Source: Saccopteryx bilineata
Lineage: Eukaryota > Chordata > Mammalia > Chiroptera > Emballonuridae
Reading direction: 5' to 3'
DNA: 64,000 nt
Assembly: GCF_036850765.1 (NCBI RefSeq)
Contig: NC_089493.1
Span: 194,388,706 to 194,452,705 of the forward strand
Notes under the pieces: generated by a model
What the model saw: only the letters and a program-made list of their open reading frames with translations
Database searches by the model: none
What the model was told of the DNA's origin: nothing
Part shown: positions 42,450-54,089 of the stretch, in pieces
Position numbering within the stretch: the stretch's first letter is position 1
Layout of the letters: the number at the start of each line of letters is the position of its first letter
Position numbers and translations under genes: made by a program

Positions 42450-43675
42450 TCTTCATCTGAAGCTCTTTCCCTGGGTGTTTACAAGTCAGGGTAGAGCTAG
42501 GCTGCAACGTCCAACTTCAACACCAGGTGGACTCCGCCTCAGACGGTCATAGGATCTGCCACACAAACTGACTGCTTAGCTTATCAAGACTAGTTTAAAA
42601 AATTCTGCGTAACTCGTTCATTTGAAAGTAGAATATGCCTCTCTCTTTAGTGTGAGAACTTCGGGTCTAGCCTTCCACCGAGGGTAAACCATCAGCACAG
42701 TTCATCACAGGGCAAAGCCCAGCAAGCCCACACGAGCCACGTTATCCCAGTGCCCAGGAGTGTGGTTATTCTGAGGCATGCCGCAGGTCTGAGAGGGCCT
42801 CGCCCCTCTCCTGCGTTAGCTGGTGCCAGAGACGAGAGCCAGCTTGCCCTAGGTTGCCCTCTCGCTGCTGTGACAAACGGCCCCCTGGTCCTGACCGAGC
42901 CTTCCTCCTGAGAGGTCACAGGAGGCCACACAGCACCCTCCCGACCCCACCCCTCTTCAGACACTCAGCGCAGGCGGGAGGATGGCCCCGGGCAGGGGGC
43001 CCCAGGCTCCCAGCCCTCCTCCCCCACCCACCCGCCCGCTTCAGGGGCCCTGCTTTCCCGCCAGCAGGTGCACGTGGGCTCTGCAGTGGCCCCAGCGCAG
43101 CCTTGCACCTCTGAATGCTGGCTCATCTGCCTGTGTCACCTCCTAAGACGCTCCCCTCTACCCCCCTTACAACACCACTTCACAGGGGGAGGACATGGAG
43201 TCAAGGAAGGCCAGAGGCCCCCGAGAGGAGGGCCAGAGGACCCGGCGAGCGGGAGGGAATGAGGGTGAAGTTCTAAAGACCCTTCCCGCTCTCATACCCG
43301 GGGAACCCGAGTCATGTCTGAGTGAGGACGGCGCTCTGGCTGAGGCAGGCTTTCCAGAGAAATGGGCTGGACAGCAGGATGAGTCAGCCGGCTTCTCAGG
43401 GCCAGCCAGCCAGGCGGACAGTGTCAGATCGGCCGGCTCTGAGTCAGCTGGACAGGGTCAGCCGGTCACATTATAATAAGCTGGCCCTGGCTCTCCCCTC
43501 CTCAAAGCCGCCTGCTCCCTCCCTGCCTTCCCACAAGCCTTGGGACAAACACGCCAAGCTCAGATGCATGGCCGTGACTTCCTGAACCCCTAACTCCTGA
43601 TGGGTCTCAAAGCATCAGTCAGAATGCCCCAAGCTGTAAACAGTGGCCCCCGGAGCGCACACTGTGCACCTGAGT
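42450..43675. other. Unassigned stretch with two AP-1 consensus sites
   Basis: TGAGTCA occurs at 43380-43386 and exactly 60 bp later at 43440-43446, within a locally repetitive 'gtcagccggc' segment (43375-43470). A 93-codon plus frame (43195-43476) covers it but has no known domain. Confidence 0.4.

Positions 43676-43678
<3 letters not shown>

Positions 43679-43719
<41 letters not shown>
43679..43719. repeat. (CT)20 microsatellite
   Basis: Pure CT run. Confidence 0.97.
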
Positions 43720-43722
<3 letters not shown>

Positions 43723-43822
43723 GGCTCGTGGATGTTTACCATATAATCCACACACATGCAGTCGTGCACATACCCAGGCACACATGCACACACGTAAATG
43801 TGTATTGTGTGATATTGTGGAT

Positions 43823-43998
43823 GCACACTCTCATAGGGTCATGCATGCCCATGCTTGCACACATCCTGACACACTTATGTACACACGCACATACAAGCAC
43901 CCTCCCTGCAGCACACTCTCATAGGGTCATGCATGCCCATGCTTGCACACATCCAGACACACTTATGTACACACACACATACAAGCACCCTCCCTGCA
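43823..43998. repeat. Tandem duplication, 2 x 88 bp
   Basis: gcacactctcatagggtcat begins at 43823 and 43911. The two 88-bp units differ at two bases (cctgac/cagac and cgcac/cacac), and a third start (gcacactcacc) follows at 43999. Built of CA/TG-rich DNA. Confidence 0.96.
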
Positions 43999-44009
43999 GC
44001 ACACTCACC

Positions 44010-44725
44010 ACCTCCCTCCCGCTCAGGTTTCTGTGATGAGAGCGCTCAGATTTTTCCCTGCAGAGGGGTCCTGAGCAAGAAAACCCCAACCCCCGCCTAA
44101 CCCCATCACCTAAAGGACTAAGGAAGACTTCAAGGGAGAGGAGGTCCCCCCTCACCAGCAAGGGGTTAAAGGGGGAGCAGGCGGCCAGCTCTGCAGGGCC
44201 CAGGGTCAGCTCCGTGTGAGCTCAGCAGTGACCCCTCCAAGTTTTGCTCTTGCTCCAAGCCCTGGGGTGGGGCAGACCAGTGACAAAGAGGGTCTGCCCC
44301 AGAGCTCCCGGAGGCCCCGCCTCCCCTCCACGCCTCCCCTCCCCTTCCCCTGCATCCTCCTCTAAGGTCTTGCAAAATTTTGAGGGCAGAAAATCTGTAT
44401 GCTCACCCCAGAAGCGGCGCTCCCCACCCGCTGACCTCGGACACACCCAGCATCTCTACTGACTGTGGTTCCTTAGCTGTAAGACAGGGCTAATGAGCCT
44501 GCCAGAGGAGTCGTGGGTCATTCGAAACACTGTCTAGGGAGCGTCTGGCAGATGGACAGCTCTGTCCAGCTGGCAGTCACCAATAGCCAGACAGAGGTCA
44601 GAGAGGCAAGGAGGACCAGGCAATGTCTGTGTCACAGTTTTGAACTGGGGAGGGGGGCACTGACAGAAATAGGGGTGCCCAGAGAGGCAAACGCTTCTGT
44701 TTCTTCATCAGGAAAACAAGTGTCT
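44010..44725. other. Unassigned stretch
   Basis: GC-rich at 44240-44360, otherwise ordinary; 44455-44500 resembles a MIR scrap. Confidence 0.35.
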
Positions 44726-44734
44726 TTCTCACAA

Positions 44735-45115
44735 AATTGGTCATTTGTTCATTCAACAAACCTTATTGAGCTACTACTCTGTACTAGCTTGGGGGTGCTA
44801 GGGGCCCACTCTCCCAGGGCTTCTGTCTAATGGGAAAATCAATCAGCAAGGAGACAGATGACAAGACAGTCTGATGACAAGTGCCACAAAACAAATACAA
44901 TGGAGAAACGATCAACCGTGACTGGGAGGGTAGCTTGTCGGATAGGAAAGTCAGAGACAGGCCTCTCTGAAGGAGGTCTGAATGCGTCCTGCCATCTGCA
45001 TGCGCAGCCCCGGCAGAGAACAGCACCCGCAAAGGCCCTGAGGCTGGAAAGAACTTGTCACACGTGGAGACACAGAACAAAACCACTGTGAGGCGGAAGC
45101 GAGGTGAATGACTGA
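44735..45115 (+). mobile_element. L2 LINE fragment
   Basis: 'ttgttcattcaacaaaccttattgagctactactctgtactagc', 'gcttctgtctaatgggaaaatcaatcagcaaggagacag', 'cagcacccgcaaaggccctgaggctgg'. One of the best L2 matches here. Confidence 0.85.
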
Positions 45116-45119
45116 GGGG

Positions 45120-45555
45120 GAGGGGTGTAGAGACGGGCAGTTGCAGGCAGAGCAAGGGGCCGGGTCAGCCAAGTTCCTCTTCACCGGCTGCTCTACGAGC
45201 CCTCGCTGCCTCGGGCCTGCCCCATGCCCATGAGGTGGGCCTCTGCCTCCTCAGTCTGGAAAGGCTGCCGCTGCCCCGATTCCCTCCCAGGCTGCTGGGC
45301 TGATCCGCTGCCCGGCAGCCGGAGGGCCTCAGAGAAGGGGGGCTCGCTCCAGGGCAGTGCTGGCTACCCTTGGCCCGAGGGTCCCCCCGGGGCAGCTGAA
45401 CCCAGCCGGGCCACCTGGAGCCCGTCTGCCTTCTCAGAGCCTCAGCTCCCTCACGTACAACGCAGGGGAGATTCTAATCTCAGGGGCGCCAAGGACACAG
45501 AAGGGGGACTCCACACAGACCAAGCTCAGAGAGACTGGGGCCATGGGGGCCTCAG
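45120..45555. other. Unassigned GC-rich stretch
   Basis: Some CpG at 45240-45450 but no island-like density. Frames open on both strands. Confidence 0.35.
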
Positions 45556-45589
45556 CGCCGTGAGGGGGGCTGGGCTCCTGCCAGGCAAT

Positions 45590-45700
45590 GTGAGGCCCAG
45601 CAGGAAGTTTCTGAGCAGGGGAGTGATGAGATGCAGGGAGTATTTTGGGAAGGTTCTTTTGGCAACACAGCCCAGGTTGGGGTGGAGGAGCTGTGTGGGG
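45590..45700 (+). mobile_element. L2 LINE fragment
   Basis: 'aggaagtttctgagcaggggagtgatgagatgc' is the L2 'gagcaggggagtgacatg' block. Confidence 0.6.
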
Positions 45701-45956
45701 GAGTGTGAGCGGCGTGCGTGCCTGGAAAACGCTTACAAATGAGGCCCCTCTCCCAGCCCTCCAGTGTCTAAAGCAATCTGAGAAGCCGGGACTGGAACCG
45801 GGGTTCCCCTTCCCCTCCCCAGGCGGGTCCTGGGTCCCAGGGCCACCAGCATGCTGCAGGGAAACGCAAACCAACCAGTCCCTCCCCTGAGCTGCATGGC
45901 CCCGTGGCAATGAGAACATGCTTTCTGGCACATCCGCCCAGTTCTGAGCAGCAGCT

Positions 45957-45991
45957 AGAGCTGGGGAGCTGGGGAGCTGGGGAGCTGGGGA
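45957..45991. repeat. (ggggagct)4 octamer array
   Basis: Four perfect 8-bp units, gagctggg-type. Confidence 0.95.
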
Positions 45992-45999
45992 CTGGACCG

Positions 46000-46455
46000 G
46001 GCCAGGTCTAGAGGACACCAAGTCCAGGGCCCCTCCATGCAGAGTCACAGATACTGCCGGGGGAAACGGGCCAGGCCCCAGAACTTGTCCCTTGGACGGA
46101 CGGGCGTCCTCTGCCCTCCCTCGCTTGGGGTCCGGATCAGAAAGGACAGGAAGCCTTGCTCAGCCGAGCCCTTCTATCCCAGGAGGGCTGTGAGCACAGC
46201 TGGCCCAGGTCACAGACAGGCGCTCTTACTTGGCACCGATGGCAACAGTTCAGCCCAGCTTCCCCAGGCCTGCTGGTGGGCAGGGAGAAGGAAAAGCCAG
46301 GGGCAACCACCACGGAGGCAGGGACGCTGCTGGCCCTGCCTGGGTCCCCATCCCTGGAGCTGGCAGTGCCCGGGAGGCTCAGGCCTCCCCACTGTCACGA
46401 GCTTTCTGGCCACCAGTGTTGCCAGTCCCTTCCTGGCACCTGTCTCTGCGGGTTG
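46000..46455. other. Unassigned stretch
   Basis: Part of a 231-codon plus frame (46156-46851) that runs on into L2 sequence, so it is not treated as coding. Confidence 0.35.
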
Positions 46456-46459
46456 ATGA

Positions 46460-46760
46460 TCTCTGCTTGTTCATTCAACAAATGGTCTGCTTTGTACCAG
46501 GCCCTGAGGCCCCCGGCAGGTGCTGGAGGCGGGAGGGTGCAGGCAGGAAGTGCTGCCATGAAGGCCAGCACCCGCCGCCCCTGCTCAAAGACCCGCGGGT
46601 GGGGTCACCGGGTGGCCGGTGACGGGGGTAAAGGCAGAGAAGAGGGAGCCGTGTCCCAGGATGGACAAAGGCTGAGGCACAATGAGGAGCCAAAAAGAGC
46701 GCTGGGAAGCTGCCCAGGGGACGTGCTGCTGGCCAGGTCCTGCCTGAGACACGAGGAGGC
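46460..46760 (+). mobile_element. L2 LINE fragment, diverged
   Basis: 'cttgttcattcaacaaatggtctgctttgtaccaggccctgagg' then GC-rich L2-like sequence. Confidence 0.6.
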
Positions 46761-47219
46761 TCAGGTGCTCCAGGCCGAGGGCGTGGGAGGCACCCGGGCA
46801 GAGGCAGGAACGAGGGGGGTGCTGGGGGACGTCGCAGGCAGCTCGCTGTGACTAACGGAGGGGCAGGGGGGCAGTGGGAAGTAAGAGGATTGCGGGGACC
46901 CTGCCCACCAGCCAGGGGGTGGGGTTGTATCTGAGCTCCTGCAATAGGGTAACACAGCTCAGATCTGAGGATGGGGGCTCAGGTGAGACCACAGTGCAGG
47001 AGTAAGTCCAGCTGGATGCAGAGGGTCTGCTCACATGAGGGCAGTCTGATGACAAGCTGGGTGGTGGGTGACGGAGATGATGACCCTAAGGGGCCGCAGG
47101 GCACAGAGTAAGGACAAGATCTTCCAGCTCCGCATACTGACCAGCTTCTACACCCGTTCTGAGCCCTCAGCTGCTGGGGCCCATGACCCCACCACAGGGC
47201 CGCGGCGAGCAGTTTGTTT

Positions 47220-47375
47220 GCCCTTGGGAAGGTTAGTTAACCCCCCTCCTGCCTCAGTTTCCTCATCTATAAAATGGGGATGTCGCCGGCCAGTAAGTGG
47301 TAGGGCTGAGATTAGAACCCGCGCCACTGGCCCCAGAGCCTGCATTCTAAGCCACTTTGCTATCTTTCTACTCAG
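47220..47375 (+). mobile_element. MIR fragment(s)
   Basis: 'ggaaggttagttaacccccctcctgcctcagtttcctcatctataaaatgggg' is sense MIR; 'ccagtaagtggtagggctgagattagaaccc' right after it reads as antisense MIR, so two copies may abut head to head. Confidence 0.65.
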
Positions 47376-47499
47376 GGAGCGAGTCTTGCCCTGGTCCTCT
47401 TTGTGTCGCAGGCCGTTCAAGGGGGAAACAGGCTGGGGGAGGGGTCTCACCAGTGAACAGGGAGCAGGAGGCTGCTGCCCTGCTAGAGATTCTGCTCTA

Positions 47500-47625
47500 G
47501 CTGGAGACACAAGCAATGACACATGAACAAATAAGGTCAAATCATGTCAGACAGAGGCAAGTGCTATGAAGACCATCATACAGAGGAATGAGGTAAGGAG
47601 CTGACATACTCAAGCACGTAGGTTA
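47500..47625 (+). mobile_element. L2-like fragment
   Basis: 'gacacatgaacaaataaggtcaaatcatgtcagacagaggcaagtgctatgaagacc'. Confidence 0.55.
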
Positions 47626-48155
47626 AAAGAGGGACAGTTTCCTTTGGGGGGGGGGGGGCATTCAAACCTAACAGTGAGTACCAAGAAGGGGCCAGCCTGG
47701 GGTTTCATTCTACGCGTATTGGTTCTACTCTCTGCTGCCGAAGGGTTTTCAGAGGCATGCCATGACCTAATTTGCATTTTTCAGAATTCTTGCTGGGGGG
47801 TGGGGGTGGGGGGTTCTGTGTTGGTGCGTATTTTAATGGCAACGGGTGTCACTGTGCGTGCTGCGACGCCTTCCATATTTCAGAGGGTGTCAACAAAGAA
47901 CAACGGTCAGTTTGCTTGTTTGTGTGCTGCCAACCTGTGCCTTGTCACCAGCCAGTTCCTGTTGGGAGTTTGCAGCTGAAAGTGATGTCCATACTCGTCC
48001 AGCAGGCCAGCCACCCTTGAGCAGGAAGAGAGGAACTGAACTTGCTGATTCCACAGGAATGCATGATAGTGGCTTTCAAAGTCCCGGATGTCAGTCCACA
48101 TCTTCCTAGGACTGTTCCCACAAAGGCTCAGAATCTTCCTGAGGCCAAGAAACAT
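47626..48155. other. Unassigned stretch
   Basis: G13 run at 47646-47658 and a second G-rich patch at 47795-47812. Confidence 0.4.
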
Positions 48156-48169
48156 CTGTCCCTCACATC

Positions 48170-48310
48170 GTGCAGCCAGCCCCACACTAGATGCTGAAGG
48201 TACAAGGACAAATGAGACTCGAGCTCGATGGGCTCCCAGCCTGGTGAGGGAGACAGCACAAGCTGAGGTTCTGCTGAGCGTGGGAGGGCCTCATGGGCCA
48301 GGGGCAGTGT
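48170..48310 (+). mobile_element. L2-like fragment
   Basis: 'cacactagatgctgaaggtacaaggacaaatgagac', 'gggctcccagcctggtgagggagacagcac'. Confidence 0.55.
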
Positions 48311-48844
48311 CCCTGCGCAGAAAACCCCCGGTGAGAGGAGCGGGGCTCCAGGAGAAGTCCCCTGCCATGAGTCCTGACGGGGTCCTAATAGGAGAGGCCA
48401 GGCTTTGACACTGGACTCGGCTGAGTCTCCGCACGCTCGCTCCCCAGCTGCCTGAGCTCAAGCGGGTCCCTCGGCCTCTCCAAGGCTCCGGCCCCTCGGG
48501 ATGTAACATGTCATGTCTAAAGCACCAGATAGAGTGCCCTGCACCTGGTGAGCTCTCAGCAAACAGCCCCCCCCCCCAGACTATTAATGGACTACCCCTT
48601 TGGAAGGGGACAGACGTGTGACTCTGATTTGTTTGTCTATTTGGGCTCTGGGTGCTATCCGCGTGTCACTGGCTCGGGAACTCCCCGGGAAAGTCAGCCT
48701 CTCTGCGGCGGGCCACAAACGGCGTCAACACAGGTCAGGGAGGCACCGGGAGGGGGGACCCGCGTGAATGCTGGTTCCGACTCGAGTTTGCAAATGATCG
48801 TGTTTTTTTTTTAGCAAATCAGAGTGGATCCTAAGATGTCTCTA

Positions 48845-49180
48845 CAATAATGTCGCATTCAGAACAACCGGAGGTCAGCCAGTTTGGGCGTGTGAGGCAA
48901 GAGGAGGTGAGGTCTCCCATGCCGCCGTCAGCGAGGGGTGGCATCTGGGCTGGGCGTAGAGGACAGAGGCTTTGGGCGCACAAAGAAAGTGTGTCTGGCT
49001 GGAGGGTGAGTGGGCGGCAGGCACGGGGAGCCGCTGAGCTTCCCTTTAGGCTGGAACCTTCTGGATGTTAGTGAACTGGCCAGAGCAGCAATTAGGAAGG
49101 TCGGCTCAGGCTACCCTGTGGAGGACCTTGGCCACCGGGATAAAGAGGCTGGGCTCTGGCTGACAGACCAGCATCTCCCA
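48845..49180 (+). mobile_element. L2 LINE fragment
   Basis: 'agaacaaccggaggtcagccagtttgg', 'ggctggagggtgagtgggcggcagg', 'ggaccttggccaccgggataaagaggctgggctctgg' follow L2 order. Its acceptor- and donor-like ends are discussed under rejected items. Confidence 0.6.
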
Positions 49181-49184
49181 AGGT

Positions 49185-51045
49185 GCCTTCCTCAGAACAC
49201 CCCCTCCCTTGGTGTTCCACGTGGGAAGGCTCCAGGATCAACTAAGTTCTAGAAATGCCACACGCTGTGTCCCCTCCCTAAGGCTCATAACCCGTGAGAA
49301 CACATGAAAGGTCCTGAGATTTCCTGCAGGGAAAGAACTGTTTGACTTCATTTATCCAAGCAGTCCCCATGCACTTGACCGAGGGCCCTTTGTTCCCTGC
49401 ACCCCGGCTGACGCTGGCACCGTCCCCTCTGAGCAATGCCAGCAGGGAAAGGAGGGGTTGCCGGCTGTTTGCAGCAGGGTCAGCGCGACGTGCTCAGAGC
49501 CGAGTTCACAGAGGAGCTGAGTCAGCCTCGTGCGAGGATGTGGATGGCGACGGGGCCCAGGTAGCCAGGCGGAGGTGGGGAAGGGGGGCGAGGAGGCGGA
49601 GCAGGGGGGAACTGGGAGAGCCCGGGGAACCCACGGGCGGTGGGGACAGAGAAAGGGAGGGAAAGGGGAGATGGCACGGTGCGATTCGTCAGGGCTTAGA
49701 CCTGGACCTCAACACTGACCAGGGCTTTAAACTGAAGGAACCCTGGAGTTGGTGGAGCCACCACCTGTGACAGTTGTAGGGGGAGATAAAAGCACCCATT
49801 TCAGAGCATCTTGAACGGGAGGAACCTGGGGACAGGTGGCTGTACCACTCTGGAGCCGTGCGCCTGTTGTCTCGTCTCCCTGAGAATGCCCTTAACTTAG
49901 GGGGCCCGAGAGAGGTCCTGTCCTCTTTCTTCCCTGACTGAGCGCCCAGCCGACCCTGTGCTTTGAGTCGGGGAACCCCTCGATGAAATACGCTGAGGCC
50001 TCCTTTCCTCAGTGAACAGGTGCCAGGTGCATCCTGGGCAGGGGCTCAGATTTGACTCTGCCTTCCCGGAGACAAGCCGCTGTGCCATGTCACAGGACAG
50101 GGCGGGGACAGGAGGGCCGTCAAGAAGCCTGCACAAAGTCCCAGTGAGGTGGGGACCGACTGCCCAGGAGAGACGACGCGTGTCCTGGGTCGTAATCAGT
50201 CACAGAGGAGGGAGGACACCCAGGCAGAGGCCGCCGCCCCTCAAAGCGCAGAGGAGGGTTTGGCAGAGGGGCGTCAGATCTCACCCCTAGAGGTCCCCTC
50301 ATGGCCCGGACCTACGCTTGCCCCTGTGAAATGGGAATAATAATCCCCGTTGCAGCCTCTTCGGTAGTGTCCACAGAGAAACTCTTCCCTCCACTTGCCA
50401 GACCCCCAGGCCCTGTGCCGCCGCAGGGTCCACAGAAACAAGAGAGCCTCAAGACCAAGGTGGGCTCCCTCGTGCCACCAGCACGGGGCATCTGCTCTAT
50501 GTCCCCGGGCACTTGGGAGGTGGTTACTGTTGGCACCGAATCCGTGGCTGTACTCAGCCCCCGGGGCCAGGTTCCAGATGTGCTTGTCTGGCAGCTGAGC
50601 GAGGTCCCGGTGCGAGTCGGCAGTTCCGTGGGCTGCCTGAGAAGAGGCAGACGCATTGTGACAAGCCTGCCACGGCTTTCTGCCACATCCCGAGTCAACA
50701 TAAGCCCTCTGTTGGGCAGCCCCTGGGACGGGCTATTTCTGCACGGCATTTCTTGTTTCCACACGAGGGTGGGGGTGGGGGGGCACTGAACGAGGACGAC
50801 TCCAGCTAAAAACAGAAGCTGCCTCAGCTGGAGCCCACAGCACAGACCTTGTCACGCAACCTGTCGTGAACTCCGGAAGTCTTCCGCGTATGCTCAAACT
50901 CTGATCATTTCCCCCGAGAGCAGGCAGTCTGAGCCCAGGGAGGCACACATAACCCTCCCACCCCGGAGGGCTGTAAATCATAAAAATAAATCCGGATGCA
51001 TGTACAATACAAAACTTTATCAGTGACAAGGGACTTTCTTGCCCA
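49185..51045. other. Unassigned stretch, 1.9 kb
   Basis: Largest block without a recognised repeat. GC-rich at 49550-49680. A perfect ctgagtcagcc (AP-1/MARE-like) is at about 49517-49527. A 162-codon plus frame (50301-50789) is matched by a 150-codon minus frame over the same bases. Confidence 0.35.
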
Positions 51046-51049
51046 TGCA

Positions 51050-51185
51050 GTGACTTGGTTAGGTAGCTGCTATTGTGCCCGTTTTACAGATGAGCAAGCT
51101 GAGGCTCAGAGAGGTGAACTGACCCTGGAGGAAAGAAAGGAAGATCTGAGTCCAAGTCAGACTCTCCGTGCGAAGAGAAAGAGGC
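51050..51185 (-). mobile_element. MIR, antisense
   Basis: 'attgtgcccgttttacagatgagcaagctgaggctcagagagg'. Confidence 0.85.
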
Positions 51186-51319
51186 TGTGAGGAAAAAAAA
51201 AAAATGGCATTGGGGCAGAGGTGGTAGTGCACGGAGTTCCAAACTTTGGTCAGGACGAGATCAAAGGGTGTGAAGGCATGTGCCCAGGTCCCTGCTCCCA
51301 GTGCCAGCCTGCATGCAAA

Positions 51320-51490
51320 GTCACCGACACAGAGCATCTCATTTTAATCTTACAAACAGCCCTGGCCATAGGAAATGCTATCCCTGTTTTCCAGATGGGG
51401 AAACTGAGGATCAGAAGGACCAAGGACCTCCCCGGGTGGCGACCAGGTGAGCCACGTCGCCCCGGGGTCTTGAACCCGGCAGCCCTGCTG
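51320..51490 (-). mobile_element. MIR, antisense
   Basis: 'catctcattttaatcttacaaacagccc', 'ttccagatggggaaactgaggatcagaagg', 'gtcttgaacccggcagcc'. Confidence 0.85.
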
Positions 51491-51499
51491 CAGGGACGC

Positions 51500-52630
51500 G
51501 GCTCCCTCGGTGCTGGAGGAGCCGGGGCCAGGGAGAGCCCCGGCAGGCCGGCCCATGAGACCAGCCCCAGAGAAGGCAGGGCGGGCGCTCAGGGCTCTGC
51601 TGGCTCTGCCACAGCACAAGCCTCGAGACTCAGTGGCGGTAGGGGGCTCAGCGGTTTCCACTTTAAATAGCCAGGCGACCACTGAAGGATTTATTCCTTG
51701 CTTTCAGTTCTTCCTGTGCTTCTGTGGTGGTCAAGAGAGAGTCCCAAGTGCCAGTCAGTGGTCCTTACCGTGACGAGAGGGCTGGCCCCAGACTCGGGCC
51801 CAGCACCGGGCTGGACGGAGCTGGACACCAGCTAGCATTTCCTTTTCGTCCTGTCCATGTGCACTGTCACCCTCTCCAACAGCAAGTGACGCGGGATTTC
51901 CGATACAAAATGGCAAGATGAGGTTTCCTTCTCAAATTAACACAATAAGGGTTTTCTTTTTGCAAGTGGGTGAGATTAGAGGGCAATGCTAAGTGAATAG
52001 CAGAGGTGGTGTTAAATGTGGCAGAACCACGGAGGTGTTCTCTGTGAGGGAAGGTGGCGCAGGCTGGCTCCTTCCCCCCAGGCCGGGCTGACACCAGCCC
52101 CGGAGGTCACTGAGGGGACCTGGGGAAGCCAGCTCGCACGCCCCCTCCCCTCCCTGCTGAACAGCTGGGCCCCAGGGTCAGCACAGACCACCACAGGACT
52201 GCTGACCAGAATGTCTACCGCCTCATGAAAGGGGCTAGGAGAAGGGGAGTTGTCCCTCACGGGTAAACCATGGAAACAGAAATCTGGAACCCGTAAGAGA
52301 CAACAGCACAAAGTAAGCAACTGTCCACACCGGCCCCTTCTCTCACTGACAGCGAGTTCCAGCCTTTTGCGAAGGCCCGATGGGTAAAGCAGAGGTTCTA
52401 GAAGCACGCAGCCAGGGCTCCGATCCCGAGTGCACCCTGAACGAGCGGCAACACTGCCCAGCCCAGTCCCCCCTCTGCGGAGCGGGGCTGTCACGGGGCT
52501 CCATTCCCAGGGTGGTTGGGAGTATCATCCAAGTTCACCCAGGTGAGAACGTACGGCAGCCTGGCTCATGGTCTGTGCCCCAGGCACTGAGCCTGTTACG
52601 CTATGTCAGGTACTGGCTAGGCAATTTTTA
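51500..52630. other. Unassigned stretch
   Basis: No repeat or exon recognised; frames at 51510-51773 and 52012-52494 are short and domain-less. Confidence 0.35.
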
Positions 52631-52634
52631 GGTG

Positions 52635-52785
52635 TTGCTTCATGCCTGACATCATCAGCCCTGCAAAGCAGGCTCAGAGAGGTGCAGTGCCTCTTCCCAG
52701 GCCACACAGCTAGGAAGTGCTGAGGCCAGGGCAGGGACCCAGGCCCTCCAGCCTCATGCCTGGTGCCCTTTCTCCAGCACATTGA
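52635..52785 (-). mobile_element. MIR, antisense
   Basis: 'gcaggctcagagaggtgcagtgcctcttcccaggccacacagctaggaagtgctgaggcc'. Confidence 0.8.
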
Positions 52786-53059
52786 GGTCATGCCCAAGCC
52801 CAACCCTGCCCTAAGCCTCCTGTCTCCTCCTCACTGTTCCTCCTTCCTCTGACCGCCAGATTGAAGAAGTTTCCTTTCAAAGGGGCACAGCCGGGCCTCT
52901 GTCTGCTGGGTCAACCTATTAGCTCCTCATCAACCATTCTGCTCCTCTTACTGCCTCCAACCCAGCCCGGCAGTCCCCCGGTAAAGCCACCGGGCAAAGC
53001 AGTTCTGCTCTGATTGTAGGAGACAAACCCCAGCTCAAACCGGAGAAGACCATGGGTCC

Positions 53060-53220
53060 ACATAACCTCTCTGAGCCTCAGTTGGTCCTGAAGTGCCATG
53101 CGGTCCTAACAGGACCGACACAAACAGTTGCTGGAAGGACTCAATGAGGCGACACCTGCCTGGCAGCTAGCGAGTGCTCGTCATCAGTATTAGTCCTTGT
53201 ATTGCTGTTGCTATTACTCT
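53060..53220 (+). mobile_element. MIR fragment
   Basis: 'cataacctctctgagcctcagttgg', 'ggaaggactcaatgaggcgac', 'cctggcagctagcgagtgctcg'. Confidence 0.7.
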
Positions 53221-53444
53221 GACTCCAAGGATGACGGTGGGAGGCACTGCCCCGTCTTCAAAGACCTCACCGTCCAGCAGGGAAAACCATCTGTACATAC
53301 ACAAAGATGGGTGCGCATCCAAGATCACGGGCGCCCCACCAACAGCAGAACAGGAGCAAATCGTGCAGCGGCAGACACGACGGCATTGCAGTCAAACAGG
53401 TGTGCAATGATCCGGGGCCGCCGTGAGAGGGAGAAACTGCGCGA

Positions 53445-53600
53445 TTCATTTATACAGCACTCACTCACCAGGTGCCCACCGTGGGCCAGGCACTGTGCCA
53501 GGCAGTGGCCCCGCAACAATGGCCAAACGTCATCTCTGTCCCCATGGGACTCCCACCCAGTGGAGGAGACAAACCAAGAACAAGTCACTGTTGAAGTTCA
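53445..53600 (+). mobile_element. L2 LINE fragment
   Basis: 'tatacagcactcactcaccaggtgcccaccgtgggccaggcactgtgccaggcagtgg'. Ends at the purine tract. Confidence 0.65.
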
Positions 53601-53602
53601 GT

Positions 53603-53903
53603 AGAGAGAAGAAGAAGAAGAAGAAGAAGGAGGAGGAGGAGGAGGGGGGGAGGGGGGAGGAGGAGGAGGAAGAGGAGGAGGGAGGAGGAGGAGGGGGGGA
53701 GGGAGGAGGAGGAGGAGGAAGAAGAAGAAGGAAGAAGAAGAAGGAGGAGGGGGAGGGGGGAGGAGGAGGGGGGAGGGGGAGGAGGGGGGAGGGGGAGGAG
53801 AAGGGGGGAGGGGGGAGGAGGAGGAGGAGGAGGAGGAAGAAGAAGGAAGAAGAAGAAGAAGAAGAAGAAGAAAAAGAAGAAGAAGAAGAAGAAGAAGAAG
53901 AAA
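53603..53903. repeat. Pure homopurine tract, 301 nt (GAA/GGA/GAG)n
   Basis: Not one pyrimidine in 301 bases of the plus strand. GAA-rich at both ends, GGA/GGGGGA-rich in the middle. Such tracts can form intramolecular triplexes (H-DNA) and slow polymerases. The poly-Glu frame across it (53423-54004) is a by-product. Confidence 0.98.
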
Positions 53904-54089
53904 TAATAATAATATATTGTGCCACAAAAACGTCTACCAGGAAACAGAGCTTAGTTGGAAGGGGTAGCCCAGGAAGGCTTCCTCCCCAAGGAGGTGAGGG
54001 TTAAAGGGGAGAGGGTAGAGCAAGGAGAGCAGCTGGGTGAGACCTGGAGGGTTAAGTTACCTGAGCTAATGGAGCAGGGAGGTGGTGAA

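Noticed and set aside
45434..46851. 204-codon minus and 231-codon plus frames
   Set aside because: They overlap other open frames, run into L2-derived DNA and show no recognisable domain or splice context.
48815..48906. Exon-like segment with a T9-AG acceptor and GAG|gtgagg donor, containing an ATG
   Set aside because: The sequence follows the L2 consensus over most of its length, so the splice-like ends are chance.
53423..54004. 193-codon frame encoding long poly-Glu
   Set aside because: It is a translation of the purine microsatellite, with L2 sequence upstream.
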